Origin: Meandrina meandrites
Taxonomy: Eukaryota > Cnidaria > Anthozoa > Scleractinia > Meandrinidae
Direction of reading: 5' to 3'
DNA: 64,000 nucleotides
NCBI GenBank assembly: GCA_963693305.1
Contig: OY855904.1
Coordinates: forward strand, 50,877,761-50,941,760
Positions 8,429 to 17,905 of the stretch are shown one piece after another; the first letter of the stretch is position 1, and every line of letters starts with the position of its first letter. Made by a program: the position numbers and the translations under genes. The notes beneath the pieces were generated by a model, which did no database searches, had not been told where the DNA came from, and saw only the letters and a list, made by a program, of their open reading frames with translations.

Positions 8429-9798
8429 ATGGCAGGAGTTGAAACAGATCCTCTCATAGAACAAACAGATGATCACAATGACGACGACGACTATGATGAT
8501 GATTATGAACAAGAGGTCGACACAACCACCCCATTTCAGCCTGATAAAATGTCCACCCCCCCAAAAAATGATGATGATGAACAATATGAAATGCAAACGA
8601 TGCCGAACGAACAGAGCGGATTTCCAGAAACCTCCTACCAAGAAACATCTTTCTTTGGAAGTGCGCAATCAGCACAAGAAAGGGCGTGGGGGGCACTAAA
8701 AGGGGTGTTTCCAGACTCATCAACAAATCTTGAAGCCTGTTACAGTATAAAGGGCAAATTACAAGTAAAAATGGCCGGATTCGGTAAAAAAATATATGAT
8801 CTTTTCACCACAAAAAAGGCTACAGGTAAACAACAGCTAAATCCAAAACTTTCAAAAGAAATCCTAAGAGAACTTGGACCAATGGCACAAGAAGTTGTTA
8901 AAAGAGACAATGAAGAAATAAGAAGATTAAAAGAAGATGAAAAAAAGCTGAAAAACAGCTAAGAGATGCACAAAAACTCGCCTCTGAAAAAGAAAAAACC
9001 GCCCAAGAAGTGCAAAATTTGAGAAACAGAATCGAAAAAACTCAAGCCAGTATTGAACAACTCACTCAAGAACAAAGTACAAATCTTGAAAGTGAATCAG
9101 AACTGCAGAGACTGCAGCAACTGAAAAAAAATCTTGAAAACGATTTTGAAAACGCAAAAAAAGAGGTATCCGAGCTCCAGAAACAAGAAAAAACCAAAGC
9201 CAAAGCACAAAAAAGGGTCGACCAACTTAGAGCAAGCCTGGCGGCCAAAGAGAGCGAAAGAAACACAATTGAAGCGAGGTTCAACGACACAAGAACGTTG
9301 GATGAGCTGAAAGAACAAGAAGCAGAACTTCAGCGCCAAAATGAGGAAGATCAGGCAGTTATCAACAATGAAGACGCCTCACCTTCTGATAAACAAGCCG
9401 CCGAAGGAAGAGTGGAGGAAAGACAAGAGGAGCTTGCTCGTTTGCAAACGCAGATTGATGAAAGAGAAAGAGGGCTTCCACTTCGTGAGAGTGTAAAAGA
9501 GATATTTAAAAAATATGGTGTGACCGTTATGGCTATCGTTCTTGCTGCTGGGGTCACGATTGGTGCTGTCGTTGGGGCTATTACAAACACTTTAAAAGCC
9601 ACCGGTAAAGCGTTGGGAAAAGGTCTTAAAGATATTGGCTCTAAGCTTGCATCAATTCTGCCAGGTTTTATTGGATCAATTGTGAGCTTTCTTTTCAAAG
9701 CCGCCGGTCAAGCTATCGGCTTTCTTGCTGAGCACACCTGGCTGCTGATTTTGGCTGTGGTTGCCTTTCTTGTCGAAAAATACATTAAGAAACGTTAG
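8429..9798 (+). CDS. Coiled-coil membrane protein with a frame change at a slippery heptamer
   Basis: The first segment (ATG 8429, 177 residues to TAA 8960-8962) has an Asp-rich N-terminus, a linker and a charged helix (REL..VVKRDNEEIRRLKEDEKK). The -1 frame is open across the junction and continues the same coiled coil (KQLRDAQKLASEKEKTAQEV...) to the stop at 9796-9798. The later part has a long Glu/Gln/Arg coiled coil (about 9010-9480), then a hydrophobic region (VTVMAIVLAAGVTIGAVVGA), a Gly/Lys amphipathic stretch and a second hydrophobic helix (LLILAVVAFLVEKYIKKR). The join falls exactly at A-AAA-AAG (8941-8947). It is either programmed -1 frameshifting or a homopolymer indel. A fibre, membrane-remodelling or entry-related role is conceivable but unproven. 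Its stop overlaps the stop of the convergent gene at 9795. Confidence 0.7.
8941..8960 (+). promoter_or_regulatory. Candidate -1 frameshift signal: A-AAA-AAG plus small stem
   Basis: A-AAA-AAG (8941-8947) is in register with the upstream frame, as canonical slippery sites must be. A perfect 5-bp stem AGCTG/CAGCT with an A5 loop follows or overlaps it (8946-8960). The -1 frame then stays open for over 840 bases. The stem is closer to the slip site than usual. Confidence 0.45.
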
Positions 9799-11448
9799 CG
9801 CATAAAGGCGTAAAACAAAGCCGCAGCCCCAACAGCACCAATAGCAATAGCTACTTTGTTATTTTCGTGTGTTTCAGTTCCACCTGCATTTGTTATTGGC
9901 TCATCAGGTGTTTTCTCTTCAGGCGATTGACCCTCTTCAGTCGAGGGCTCCTTTTTTTGCGTTGCTTCCTTGTGTATCGGGTTTGAGGGGTGGCTGTTTG
10001 GGGGATTTATCTTTGTTGGACCTCCTGCCATCAGCTTTAGCGCTGCTTTTTTTGTGCTCTTATTCACTTCGTCGTTAACCCCGAGCTTCATACCTGGAAT
10101 CGCTTGTTTGAGCTGGTTGTTGTAACCAATAACACTTCCCGTATTTATTACCATCTGCGCAGGCATCAGCCAGGCCCCCGGACACACAGCAAGGTTAAGC
10201 CTCACCTTTGCCTCGTCGACAGCAAGTTGGTACCTTTGTACAGACTTCGCAAGATCGGGTTGTCTTATTGCGTCTTCTACTAGAACAAGGAACTCACTTT
10301 GCGCTTCCTTTGCGCGCCCTCCTGACCCAAGTATGCTGCTTCTGACATTCACCTGTGAACCTAAAACACAGTAAACGAATGCCTCTATCGACTGGTTTAT
10401 TCGCGACAAACCCGCCTGGGTCAGACCTTCTGCTACATTAGGACAAAAAAAGTCTGACTGCCTGTTAGCAACGTCATCCGGCTCGATATAATAAATCAAG
10501 TTACCATCTTTACCTTTACCGCCTTCGTCTGAAAATTTAAAGAAACCACCAGGGTAACTGCCTAAACTTGTCTGTTTAACTGGTCCTAAGTTTGTGGCAT
10601 ATATGTAAATGCTTCCCAGGCCGTGGTTTGCGCCTCCTTTAAAACGAAAATCACTCGACGGGTCGACTCCGAACTCAGCGCATATTCTTTTGTATGAAGA
10701 CACATCGTACTTGTTGTTAAACTGGTCGAAAGTAGGATCGCCAGGCAAAGCGCTTATGCTTTGTATTCCTCCCATCTGAAACAGTATTCGCCTGACAGTA
10801 AAATATATATGGAACTTGTAAAAAGCTCGCACATTCGGGGGCAAAGGGATAGCAGAGTTATCTTCGAAAAGTTCGCGACTTATACCACAGCCCGTTGTCG
10901 CGCACCAGACAGCGAAGTTAAGCTGTTGTGGCCAGTATTTAATATTTGGGCCGGCTAGCCATGTTTTGGACTCTTTCCCTGAACGGTGAGTGAGTTTGGT
11001 TTTTTGAAAAATCTGTCTGAACTTTGTTGTGAAAAACTGGTCCGGTGTTACGTAAATATTCAGTTGGTCAAATATTTGTTTAAAACTCTTGCCGGGATAG
11101 TTACCGTGAAAGCCAAAAGAAGGAATTGGCAGAGTCTCCTTTTAAACCACTTGGTGTCAGCTGTTGCGGAAACCCTTCTGATGATTGGCCAACACCCAGC
11201 GCACTTTTCATTTCCGGGCTCCAATATTTGCTGTCTGAACCAAAAACGTTTATCAAATAGCCTGGCCCTGCTTTGAAATAAATTTCTGAGGTTCCTGTGT
11301 GGTCTTTGGCGAAATCGGTCTGTGGCTCAAACTTTGATTTATCGGCCTTAGGGTATTTTGCAAAAAAGGTTTTCCATGCCTTCTGTTCTGCCACTTTGGC
11401 AATTTTGATAGCTTCTGGCGTTTGAATCCATTGAAGAAGAGAAGCCAT
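9795..11448 (-). pseudogene. Large Polinton protein of unknown function, one frame change
   Basis: Starts at ATG 11448 (MASLLQWIQTPEAIKI). The first part (about 115 residues) runs to a stop at 11101. A different frame is open from 11141 down to 9795 (about 448 residues), and the two overlap between about 11141 and 11104. The change corresponds to +1 (one extra base), so it is best read as an indel. A striking conserved-looking block, NFAVWCATTGCGISREL (near 10910-10860), is followed by AFYKFHIYFTVRRIL and NNKYDVSSYKRICAEFGV. The C-terminal third is low-complexity (Pro/Glu/Thr) and ends in a transmembrane helix (VAIAIGAVGAAALFYAFMR). I recall related proteins in cnidarian Polintons; function is unknown. 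Tail anchoring suggests a membrane or virion protein. Confidence 0.65.
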
Positions 11449-11485
11449 GTTTATATTAAACAAAATATTTTTCTCTAATTATAAA

Positions 11486-12157
11486 ATGGTCATTCTAACT
11501 GTTGTTACAAAAGAAAATCCACACACGGTCTATTTTGACCAGCCTATTCAAAAACCAAGCTATATAAGGTTGTTAAGTTGTTCTCTTTACAATTCGTGAT
11601 TTAACTTAAAGGAAGGTGGTAAAATCTTCTACACTGATGATAAAAAATCCGTTGAAAAAGCTGTATCCCTTTTCCCCGGTAATTACACGCTCGAAGAAAT
11701 GGCAAAAACAATTGAAAATGGTTTAAAAAAATACGGTGACATTTTAAAAACACAAATCAACACTCCTGTAGGTCAGATGTATATTGAAAAAGTGAATCCA
11801 AAGGATAAAATAAAGTTCGATAAGAACTTATCAGAACTGCTTGGCATTGAACAAGATTTACAATGGATAAGATTTGTCAAACATATGAAGTCACCCACGA
11901 CTTATTTCATACATTGCGATTTAGTTGACAAAGAACAGAATCTGTTAAATGGAAAACCGTCTACTGTTTTACAAACTTTTGACATAACAGGAAAACCATA
12001 TGAAAACGTTTTTTATCAAAGCAGCCCACAACATATTTTGCGTGACATATCCGCTGATAAGTATATCACAAATATGACAATATCAGTCAGGGACCAAAAT
12101 AATGACCTTTTCAACTTCAATCAGGAACCTCTTCAGTTTCTAATTGAAATAAATTAA
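11486..12157 (+). pseudogene. Penton-like (minor capsid) protein with an in-frame TGA
   Basis: Reads from ATG 11486 (MVILTVVTKENPHTVYF) in one frame to TAA near 12157, interrupted only by TGA at 11597-11599 (codon 38). Downstream, FPGNYTLEEMAKTIENGL, KSPTTYFIHCDLVD and SVRDQNNDLFNFNQEPLQFLIEI give a beta-rich protein of about 223 codons, the size of Polinton/virophage single jelly-roll pentons, whose C-terminal strand often carries a comparable D-x-x-x-D-x-N pattern. The penton assignment is inference. Only 37 bases separate it from the divergent gene at 11448, so both presumably share a tiny promoter. An internal start at 11699 could yield only a fragment. Confidence 0.6.
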
Positions 12158-12184
12158 ACAAAAAATAATTTTGTAAATATAACC

Positions 12185-12853
12185 ATGTCATTCAACGTAT
12201 TACCAACTGCACCAGCTTATGAACAAACAGAAACTCAGACAACACTCTATCCAAACCTCCTTACAACTCAACCAGATAATAATTTTCGTATGCAGAAAGC
12301 AAACGAAGTTTTAAAATATTTAAGTGACGAAGTTTCACATTATAGGCTCGTTGGCAAAAAATATAAACGAACTAAAACCATTATCAACTACGCTAGCTTT
12401 TCCGCTGGCGGTATTAGTGGTTTTCTTTCCGCAGGTGGCGTAGCAGCTGCATTTACAGTAATAGGGGCTCCTGCCTCGATACCAATTGGCTGTGTCGCCT
12501 CTTTATTTGGGCTAACAGCGGCAGGGCTAACCGGTTTTTACAAAAAGCTGGAGCCAAAACTAATCAAGCACTGCAAAATCATGACACTTGCTTTGTCAAA
12601 ATGCGATACTGTCAACCGCATACTGTCAAAATCACTTATTGACGGTAAAATCAGCGATTCTGAGTTTCAAAGCATCCTTGATGAAAAAGACAGCTATCGA
12701 ATTCAGAAGGAAATTCTTCGTAAAGGAACACTTCCCAAAGAAAATAATAAACAGAGTCCAGACATTGAAAAAATACGTCAGGAAGCCAGACAAGAGGAAC
12801 GGCTTAGGATGCAAAAAAAACTCCTCGGCAGCGAGGCAAACATCTCGAAATAA
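12185..12853 (+). CDS. Polinton membrane protein with Gly/Ala-rich hydrophobic core
   Basis: 222 residues, starting MSFNVLPTAPAYEQTETQTT. Residues 1-45 are polar. A basic YxxVxKKYKRTK-type segment (about 55-67) precedes a long hydrophobic Gly/Ala core (about 70-120, two possible passes), then KKLEPKLIKHCKI and a helical C-terminus with a charged Arg/Glu/Lys tail. Similar proteins with a KKYKR segment followed by a glycine-rich membrane core are common in cnidarian Polintons; no function is known. It follows the penton-like gene by 27 bases in the same direction, suggesting co-expression. Intact. Confidence 0.7.
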   Translation: MSFNVLPTAPAYEQTETQTTLYPNLLTTQPDNNFRMQKANEVLKYLSDEVSHYRLVGKKYKRTKTIINYASFSAGGISGFLSAGGVAAAFTVIGAPASIPIGCVASLFGLTAAGLTGFYKKLEPKLIKHCKIMTLALSKCDTVNRILSKSLIDGKISDSEFQSILDEKDSYRIQKEILRKGTLPKENNKQSPDIEKIRQEARQEERLRMQKKLLGSEANISK

Positions 12854-13485
12854 AATTTCAGTCAAAGAGAACATTATTCCACTTCATAAAAGAATGATTT
12901 CTGTTTCAAAATATAGCATAATCATACCTCTATTTGTTGACTTGCTACAATATGGAGTCGTTTCGATCAATATCAGATCTCGTCAGAACGCCTAGCTGTC
13001 ATCATGCTCAGCGGACGTTTACAACTCCCGAAGTAAAAGAAATATAGTGAAAATGGTGTTAAATGTTTGACGGTCCGAGATCTTGTTTAGCAGATAAATA
13101 TTCCGTGATGCATGGTTTGTAAACAGCTCGAATTTGCCTGATGTGTGGTTATTAAACGCAGCCGTGACATCAATGCTTTGAAATCAAAACAATACCCGCA
13201 CGTGCGCTGTCAATCAATTCTTATTCTGTGGTTTTACCACCCACGAAAATCTTTTGTTTTTAAATTCCTTTGGTCTAAAATTCAGCGTAGCCCAAAAAAA
13301 TTTTTCAGAACAAAAGAAAACCAATGAAATCTATTGTTCTTTAGTGATGGTCTGCTTATTTAAGATAAAAGATCTTAAAAACAAATTAAGACCTGTCAGC
13401 TTTGTATTTAGACGTTAGTAAGATTATGTAAATACGCAAAGTTCTTGAACTTTCTAAAATATAATTAAACGGAAAGACACGCAAA
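12854..13485. other. Element interior without convincing gene
   Basis: AT-rich, no frame with believable codon or motif content, no clear repeat. It may hold regulatory DNA between the structural block and the right-end genes. Confidence 0.5.
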
Positions 13486-13611
13486 ATGATTTTACTATTT
13501 CATGCTCTTATGTTTGCTATAAAAGAACTTTCTACACCTGTTTGGCAGAATGAGGTCAGACAGATAACATATCAAGTCGTGCAAGCTATGAGAGAGGCGG
13601 AAAAAAATTAA
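13486..13611 (+). CDS. Possible 41-aa Polinton protein
   Basis: Short open frame from ATG 13486 to TAA 13609-13611, starting MILLFHALMFAIKELSTPVW, then a charged amphipathic stretch (NEVRQITYQVVQAMREAEKN). It has a hydrophobic N-terminal half with an amphipathic helical tail and stands in the same direction as the preceding genes. Size makes this weak; it could be chance. Confidence 0.35.
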   Translation: MILLFHALMFAIKELSTPVWQNEVRQITYQVVQAMREAEKN

Positions 13612-13695
13612 ACAGTCTCGCTTGGTAAGTTAACTTCACTCAATATAGGGCCTGTGAAATATAAATATTGGTTTCCGGTCTTCTTCTCAGAAATA

Positions 13696-14031
13696 TCACG
13701 CTACGGCTCCGCACCAACTCGTGTAGAAAGATTTCTTGAAAACTTCATCGTAATCATCTTCATCATAAATAGGATAGCCGAGATAGTGATTGACTCCATT
13801 TCTGCGGCACAGATTACAGAGATAATTTAGCATGCAATGACCACATTTATAGCAATACAAGACCTTTACAATTTGTTGATTGTGTTCACAAAATGGTGCT
13901 TCGGCGATTGCAGCATTCACCTCTCCCCAGGCAAGAGCTTTTCGCTGGCTGAGCTTAATGGTAAGAAAATCTTTATAAATTATTTCACGAATTTCTATAG
14001 GAAGTTTTTGTATGGCTTCCAATGTTTCCAT
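13696..14031 (-). CDS. Cys-rich (zinc-ribbon-like) Polinton accessory protein
   Basis: 111 residues, starting METLEAIQKLPIEIREIIYK. The second half has CEH...CYKCGHC...CNLCRRNG, a set of Cys pairs suggesting zinc binding, followed by HYLGYPIYDEDDYDE and an aromatic C-terminus. The N-terminus (IQKLPIEIREIIYK) resembles the start of an F-box-like helix, but it is too short to assign. Position near the right end fits accessory genes that interact with the host. Intact. Its start at 14031 lies 52 bases from the next leftward gene. Confidence 0.6.
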   Translation of the reverse strand: METLEAIQKLPIEIREIIYKDFLTIKLSQRKALAWGEVNAAIAEAPFCEHNQQIVKVLYCYKCGHCMLNYLCNLCRRNGVNHYLGYPIYDEDDYDEVFKKSFYTSWCGAVA

Positions 14032-14083
14032 TATATACTTATAGAAACAATTGTTTAAGTCATTGTGGTGGCTGTTTTATTAC

Positions 14084-14440
14084 CTAGTGGCAACCCTGAC
14101 ATTTATTTATTTCCAAAAGTTTTTCCATTAATTCTATTTGATTCATTTTTTTCATTTCTCCCCAACCAAAATATTGTCTTGGACACTTACAACTTTGGAC
14201 TGATTCTCTTGTCCCTTCTGGGAATTTATCAGCAATTTCTTGATCATCAATAAGAATATTCATTAAATCTTGCGGTCTCATTTTTTTCATATCTGCAATA
14301 ACGTCTTCTGATAAAAGTAATGGATAATTTTGTTTATTGTTTCGGGAAATTACTCCATAATTGCCTCCCCTTATTTTGTTTTTGCTAATTTTTGGTTTTT
14401 TGCTGCTTTGATCGATAGGACCTCTTCTTCCTCTTCCCAT
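14084..14440 (-). CDS. Small basic/Cys-containing Polinton accessory protein
   Basis: 118 residues, starting MGRGRRGPIDQSSKKPKISK. A basic, nuclear-localisation-like N-terminus is followed by a helical middle (DVIADMKKMRPQDLMNILI) and a C-terminus with two Cys pairs (CKCP and CQGC) around a second helical repeat (EMKKMNQIELMEKLLEIN). The two MKKM..x..LM segments may be an internal duplication. Likely co-expressed with the next leftward gene. Function unknown. Confidence 0.6.
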   Translation of the reverse strand: MGRGRRGPIDQSSKKPKISKNKIRGGNYGVISRNNKQNYPLLLSEDVIADMKKMRPQDLMNILIDDQEIADKFPEGTRESVQSCKCPRQYFGWGEMKKMNQIELMEKLLEINKCQGCH

Positions 14441-14682
14441 CTCTTCGTATATACTAGTGCAGATAATTGTTCAAATGGAAAATAATTCTGGACCACTTTT
14501 GTATATATACATTGCATACATTTTTTCAAAATAAAATAATTATTTTTGTGTGACACATCCGCTCGCTTTGGGGTTATGCTCTTTGTTTACTGCTTGCTTT
14601 TTCTCTCTCAAACCATATTTTCAGTCAGGGCTGTTTGTTGAAGAAAATGCTCCCCTGCGTTAATTTTCTCTCAAATACCACC

Positions 14683-14830
14683 ACACACATATAAAGTGCT
14701 GAAGTTCTGGCCCACTTTTATGTTTAAACATCTTAAATTAAAAAAATGAGGTCCTTTAGGGCCGAATTTTTTTAATTTAAGATGTTTAAACATAAAAGTG
14801 GGCCAGAACTTCAGCACTTTATATGTGTGT
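14683..14830. repeat. Perfect long hairpin, probable right terminus of the Polinton
   Basis: Arms 14683-14746 and 14767-14830 are reverse complements over 64 bases, with a 20-base spacer. Host-like homology with 61850 onward begins at 14831. No short target duplication flanks the hairpin alone, so it is more likely part of the element end than an independent insertion. Confidence 0.65.
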
Positions 14831-15000
14831 ACTTGACAGCGTAGTTCATTCTATGCAAGGAATACGAGCTAGTCAGCTTTAGACTTTCATTTCAACGTCG
14901 GCGTGGTAAGTGGAACTAACCTTGTATTGTATTCATTATCTTTCCATTTGAACTATTACAAGTAGTTGAATAGGGAGCGTTTTGTGGCAATACATACATG

Positions 15001-15137
15001 TATATGTTGTGGTTCAATTTTATTCTTGGTTCAAATTTTATTTTCCTTTGTTTTTGGGTATGGTAATGTATTATAATGAGTTTAAAACAAAAGAAAATAA
15101 AATTTGAACCAAGGATAAAATTGAACCACAACATATA
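15001..15137. repeat. Inverted repeat (foldback), AAATTTGAACCA family
   Basis: 15001-15050 and 15088-15137 are near-perfect reverse complements (about 50 bases) containing ATAAAATTTGAACCAAG. A short non-autonomous foldback. Confidence 0.75.
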
Positions 15138-15520
15138 CAATCAGACAATCAGACAATCAGATTTTTCTACCCCTAGATACAACACTGTTACTTATGGAAA
15201 GCACTCCTTGCGTTATGCAGGACCCAAACTATGGGGCAAACTTTCTACGGCTGACAGATCAGCCAAGACACTGCAGGCTTTTACAAACTGTATTCGCAAA
15301 AGGGATATAACTCGCTTAATGGACACTGGCTGTAAGGGCTGCATCCTATGCTGCACATAATGCCTCTCAAGTCAAGTTATAATTTTACAATTTAGTTAAA
15401 GATTTTAAGATTTTTCTATATCAGAGATTATAATAACATTTTTATATAACTTATATATATTTTTATTGTAGTGATATTAGTATTAGTGTAGTCTTTAGTT
15501 TTTAGTAGTAGTCGAATTCT
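15138..15520 (+). mobile_element. 3' fragment of a non-LTR retrotransposon (LINE)
   Basis: A frame to 15360 contains TYGKHSLRYAGPKLWGKL and ends in a Cys cluster (GCKGCILCC). This is the usual C-terminal end of CR1/L2-type LINE reverse-transcriptase ORFs. The rest is AT-rich 3' sequence. The copy is strongly 5'-truncated. Confidence 0.7.
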
Positions 15521-16152
15521 GAATGAAAAAGATTTAAAGAGTTTTGTCGAGAGTAAACGAACAAAACATTCAAAATGAAAACAACGTACCTGCTGCTGTT
15601 CTTGACGATCTCTTCGGCAAATTTTTAACGACGTCCGCTTATTATTTTGAAAACGGCCGGATAGTTTGAGTTCACGCCAGACAAAAGTTCAATAGTGTAC
15701 TCATTTTCCAACAAGAATTCTGCACCAAACACCTCTCAGGACGACACAACAAAGCGCTTAAAAGTAGACGGAGGTCTCTGAGGTTTTCACCGGTTGTTTC
15801 TTGACAATTTAGTTCACGTTTTCGACGAATACATTGTTTGTTGCTTGCAGTCACCGTTTTCTTCTCACTAGAGTTGTTCTTCTCTGTTTATCGAACTTCA
15901 CATCACTTCAGGAGTTATTTCAAAGTAATCTTGAACTGTATCCAGTTTTCCACAGAAAGGAGGTGTACGAATTAATCGTAAAATTAAAACGTTTGAAGTT
16001 TGGATTCACGTCTCTGCAAGCCGACTGGAAACTATTTTCGTAAGCCAATAAATTTCGCTTTCTTCTTGCATTTGACGCGCGCGTCATTCAAATGTAGCCG
16101 CGATTGACTTGAAATGGTTTCTTTTCTCCAGAATGAGAGATGTAATAAATAT

Positions 16153-16276
16153 CTTATTAACCTCGTTTTCTCGGTCCGTACTGTAAAATACGGATCCTCG
16201 TTTTTTCCCGTCGATTTACGTCGGGAAAAAACTCGGTCCGTATTTTACAGTACGGACCTCGAACTCGATTAATAAG
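16153..16276. mobile_element. Foldback MITE with CTTATTAA termini
   Basis: Terminal CTTATTAA...TTAATAAG and inner arms of about 22 bases (GGTCCGTACTGTAAAATACGGA and its complement) surround a second small hairpin. It shares its ends with the element at 41471-41605. It is absent from the paralogous segment at 62 kb. Confidence 0.75.
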
Positions 16277-16712
16277 AGGTATGTCTTATCGTACACGTGC
16301 GACATGACACTCTATTTACATAATCTTAAAAAGTTACAATTGCTGACACGATAGCAATATATACATCTCTAGGACCGCTTAGATCTTCGTCAGCAAATCA
16401 ACTGCAAGTTTATATATATAGTGATATCATGAAATAAGCCAGATACGGCCCTCGGGATGTATATGGATTAACACCTCCGTTCTCGGTATTTATCTCTTAC
16501 TTAATAAGCGGACACATCTAATGAGCATACGTGGATACTTAACAAGCGGCTGAAATGGTCATTTCTCTTGTTTAAAACCTGTATTAATTGGACATTTCTT
16601 TTTTACCAACTAACATGCTTGATACGGGAAAAAACGTGACGAGGCTTTACTTTCGACCGAGATTACTGCTGGAGTACTCTCGCCTTCATTGAAAGAAGAA
16701 TCCCTCGCTGGT

Positions 16713-17579
16713 AGATAGTTAAAGGGGCACTGTCACGGGGATTTTTGAGTTTTGGTGTGAAAATGTGCTAAAGATGAAATGAAATGAAATGCTTTTTCAC
16801 GTACACAGAATCTATTGACTTTCTTAAAGGAAGAACAAACAATAGTCAGTTACGGGCGATTTTTTCACAAAACAAGGGAAAACCTTGAAAAAATCAGCCT
16901 GATGTTTTCAAGTTGCAGCCATTCGCATCCTGGCGATCCTGGCGATCCGCCAGTAAGCCCAGGCTTACAAACATTTTTTATTACACGAAACTTTTTCCCA
17001 TAGAATAAGTTTTCTCGTGATTTGTATAAAAAGCCGGTGAAAGAAAGTAAATTAGGGAAATCATTCGATAACACAGCTGGTTTAAAGCAATGGAAACCGT
17101 CATGTATGTCTTTTGTCAGGCTAATCGGTAAATCCAGTTATCAATTAAGATTCAAGATTCCGAGAAATCAATCAACTGAATTTGAAAAATATAGTTCTCA
17201 TTTTATTTCGAGCTAATTTTATGTCCCCTTGACTCAAATGTGATTCGATTGCTGTCTCGATGCTGGAACAGTATAGGTATTTCTTTGGTTGTTTTGTTCA
17301 GTGCTTGCAATTTGACTGAAATGTTAGCTTTTTTGGTCTGAGAGAAGGCATTGGTTCCCAGACCGAACCGAAGCTCCCAAACCCAAACCTTTTCAAAGAC
17401 CCACGGGTGCAAAAGTCATTCGCATTTAAGTAGGAACTGAGTTGAATGCCCGTACAGTAAATAACCGCTTTTATCTTGCTTCTTGTTTTTCATTTTTTGC
17501 GATTTTGAGGTATCTTTTACCTTTTTCTCATTCACCCTCTTTTGTAATGGAACTCAGATGTGTATTCTGAAATCTGAAT
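16713..17579. other. Intergenic, no gene seen
   Basis: AT-rich host DNA. A GGGGCACTGTCACGGGG block near 16723-16741 and a CCTGGCGATCC tandem near 16929-16945 are repeat-like. No coding exon is supported. Confidence 0.5.
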
Positions 17580-17583
17580 TTAT

Positions 17584-17621
17584 CATCATGATTATTATTG
17601 TTATTATTATTATTGTTATTA

Positions 17622-17665
<44 letters not shown>

Positions 17666-17666
17666 T
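17584..17666. repeat. ATT/GTT microsatellite
   Basis: About 80 bases of (TTA)n with interspersed GTT units. Confidence 0.95.
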
Positions 17667-17905
17667 TATTTAGCTATGTTGTCTTTTTTTCTAGCTGTTT
17701 TGACTAATCAACCCCAGAAATCACATGTTATTAATATCCCACTGTATTGATTGCCTCTAGACCGAAAAGAAAAAGCGACCGGACTTGGAACAAGAATTTT
17801 GTTTTTATAGAACAAGAGGATAACGTTACTTTAAGTAAGGAACAATTTAATTTAATTTTTTTTATTTTAATTTAATTTTTTACATGCCTTACATAACAGG
17901 ACATC

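Larger units (their letters stand above)
1..14830. mobile_element. Polinton/Maverick (adintovirus-like) element, left end outside window
   Basis: A compact block of genes with almost no spacing contains the diagnostic Polinton set: protein-primed family B polymerase, DDE integrase, A32/FtsK-like packaging ATPase and a major capsid protein, plus a penton-like protein and several small membrane proteins. Gene neighbours are tail-to-tail or separated by tens of bases, unlike the sparse host DNA to the right. The right limit is set at the hairpin ending at 14830, because homology to another host segment (61850 onward) starts at the next base. The left terminus and the 5' end of the polymerase gene are not in the window. 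No adenovirus-type cysteine protease was recognised in the visible part. Several structural genes are broken, so this copy is decaying. Confidence 0.9.
14831..16712. repeat. Host segment paralogous to 61850-62395 (copy with insertions)
   Basis: Shared blocks include the stretch around CAAGGAATACGAGCTAGTC, AACGTCGGCGTGGTAAGT and CTCGCC...GGTAGA near 16675-16705. This copy is longer because it holds an inverted repeat, a LINE fragment and a foldback MITE that are absent from the other copy. GGTAAGTG at about 14904 resembles a splice donor. Confidence 0.75.

Noticed and set aside
11101..11145. Programmed -1 frameshift at T-TTA-AAA in the large unknown gene
   Set aside because: The downstream frame is +1 relative to the upstream frame, so a -1 slip would not join them, and that site lies at or before a stop in the second frame.
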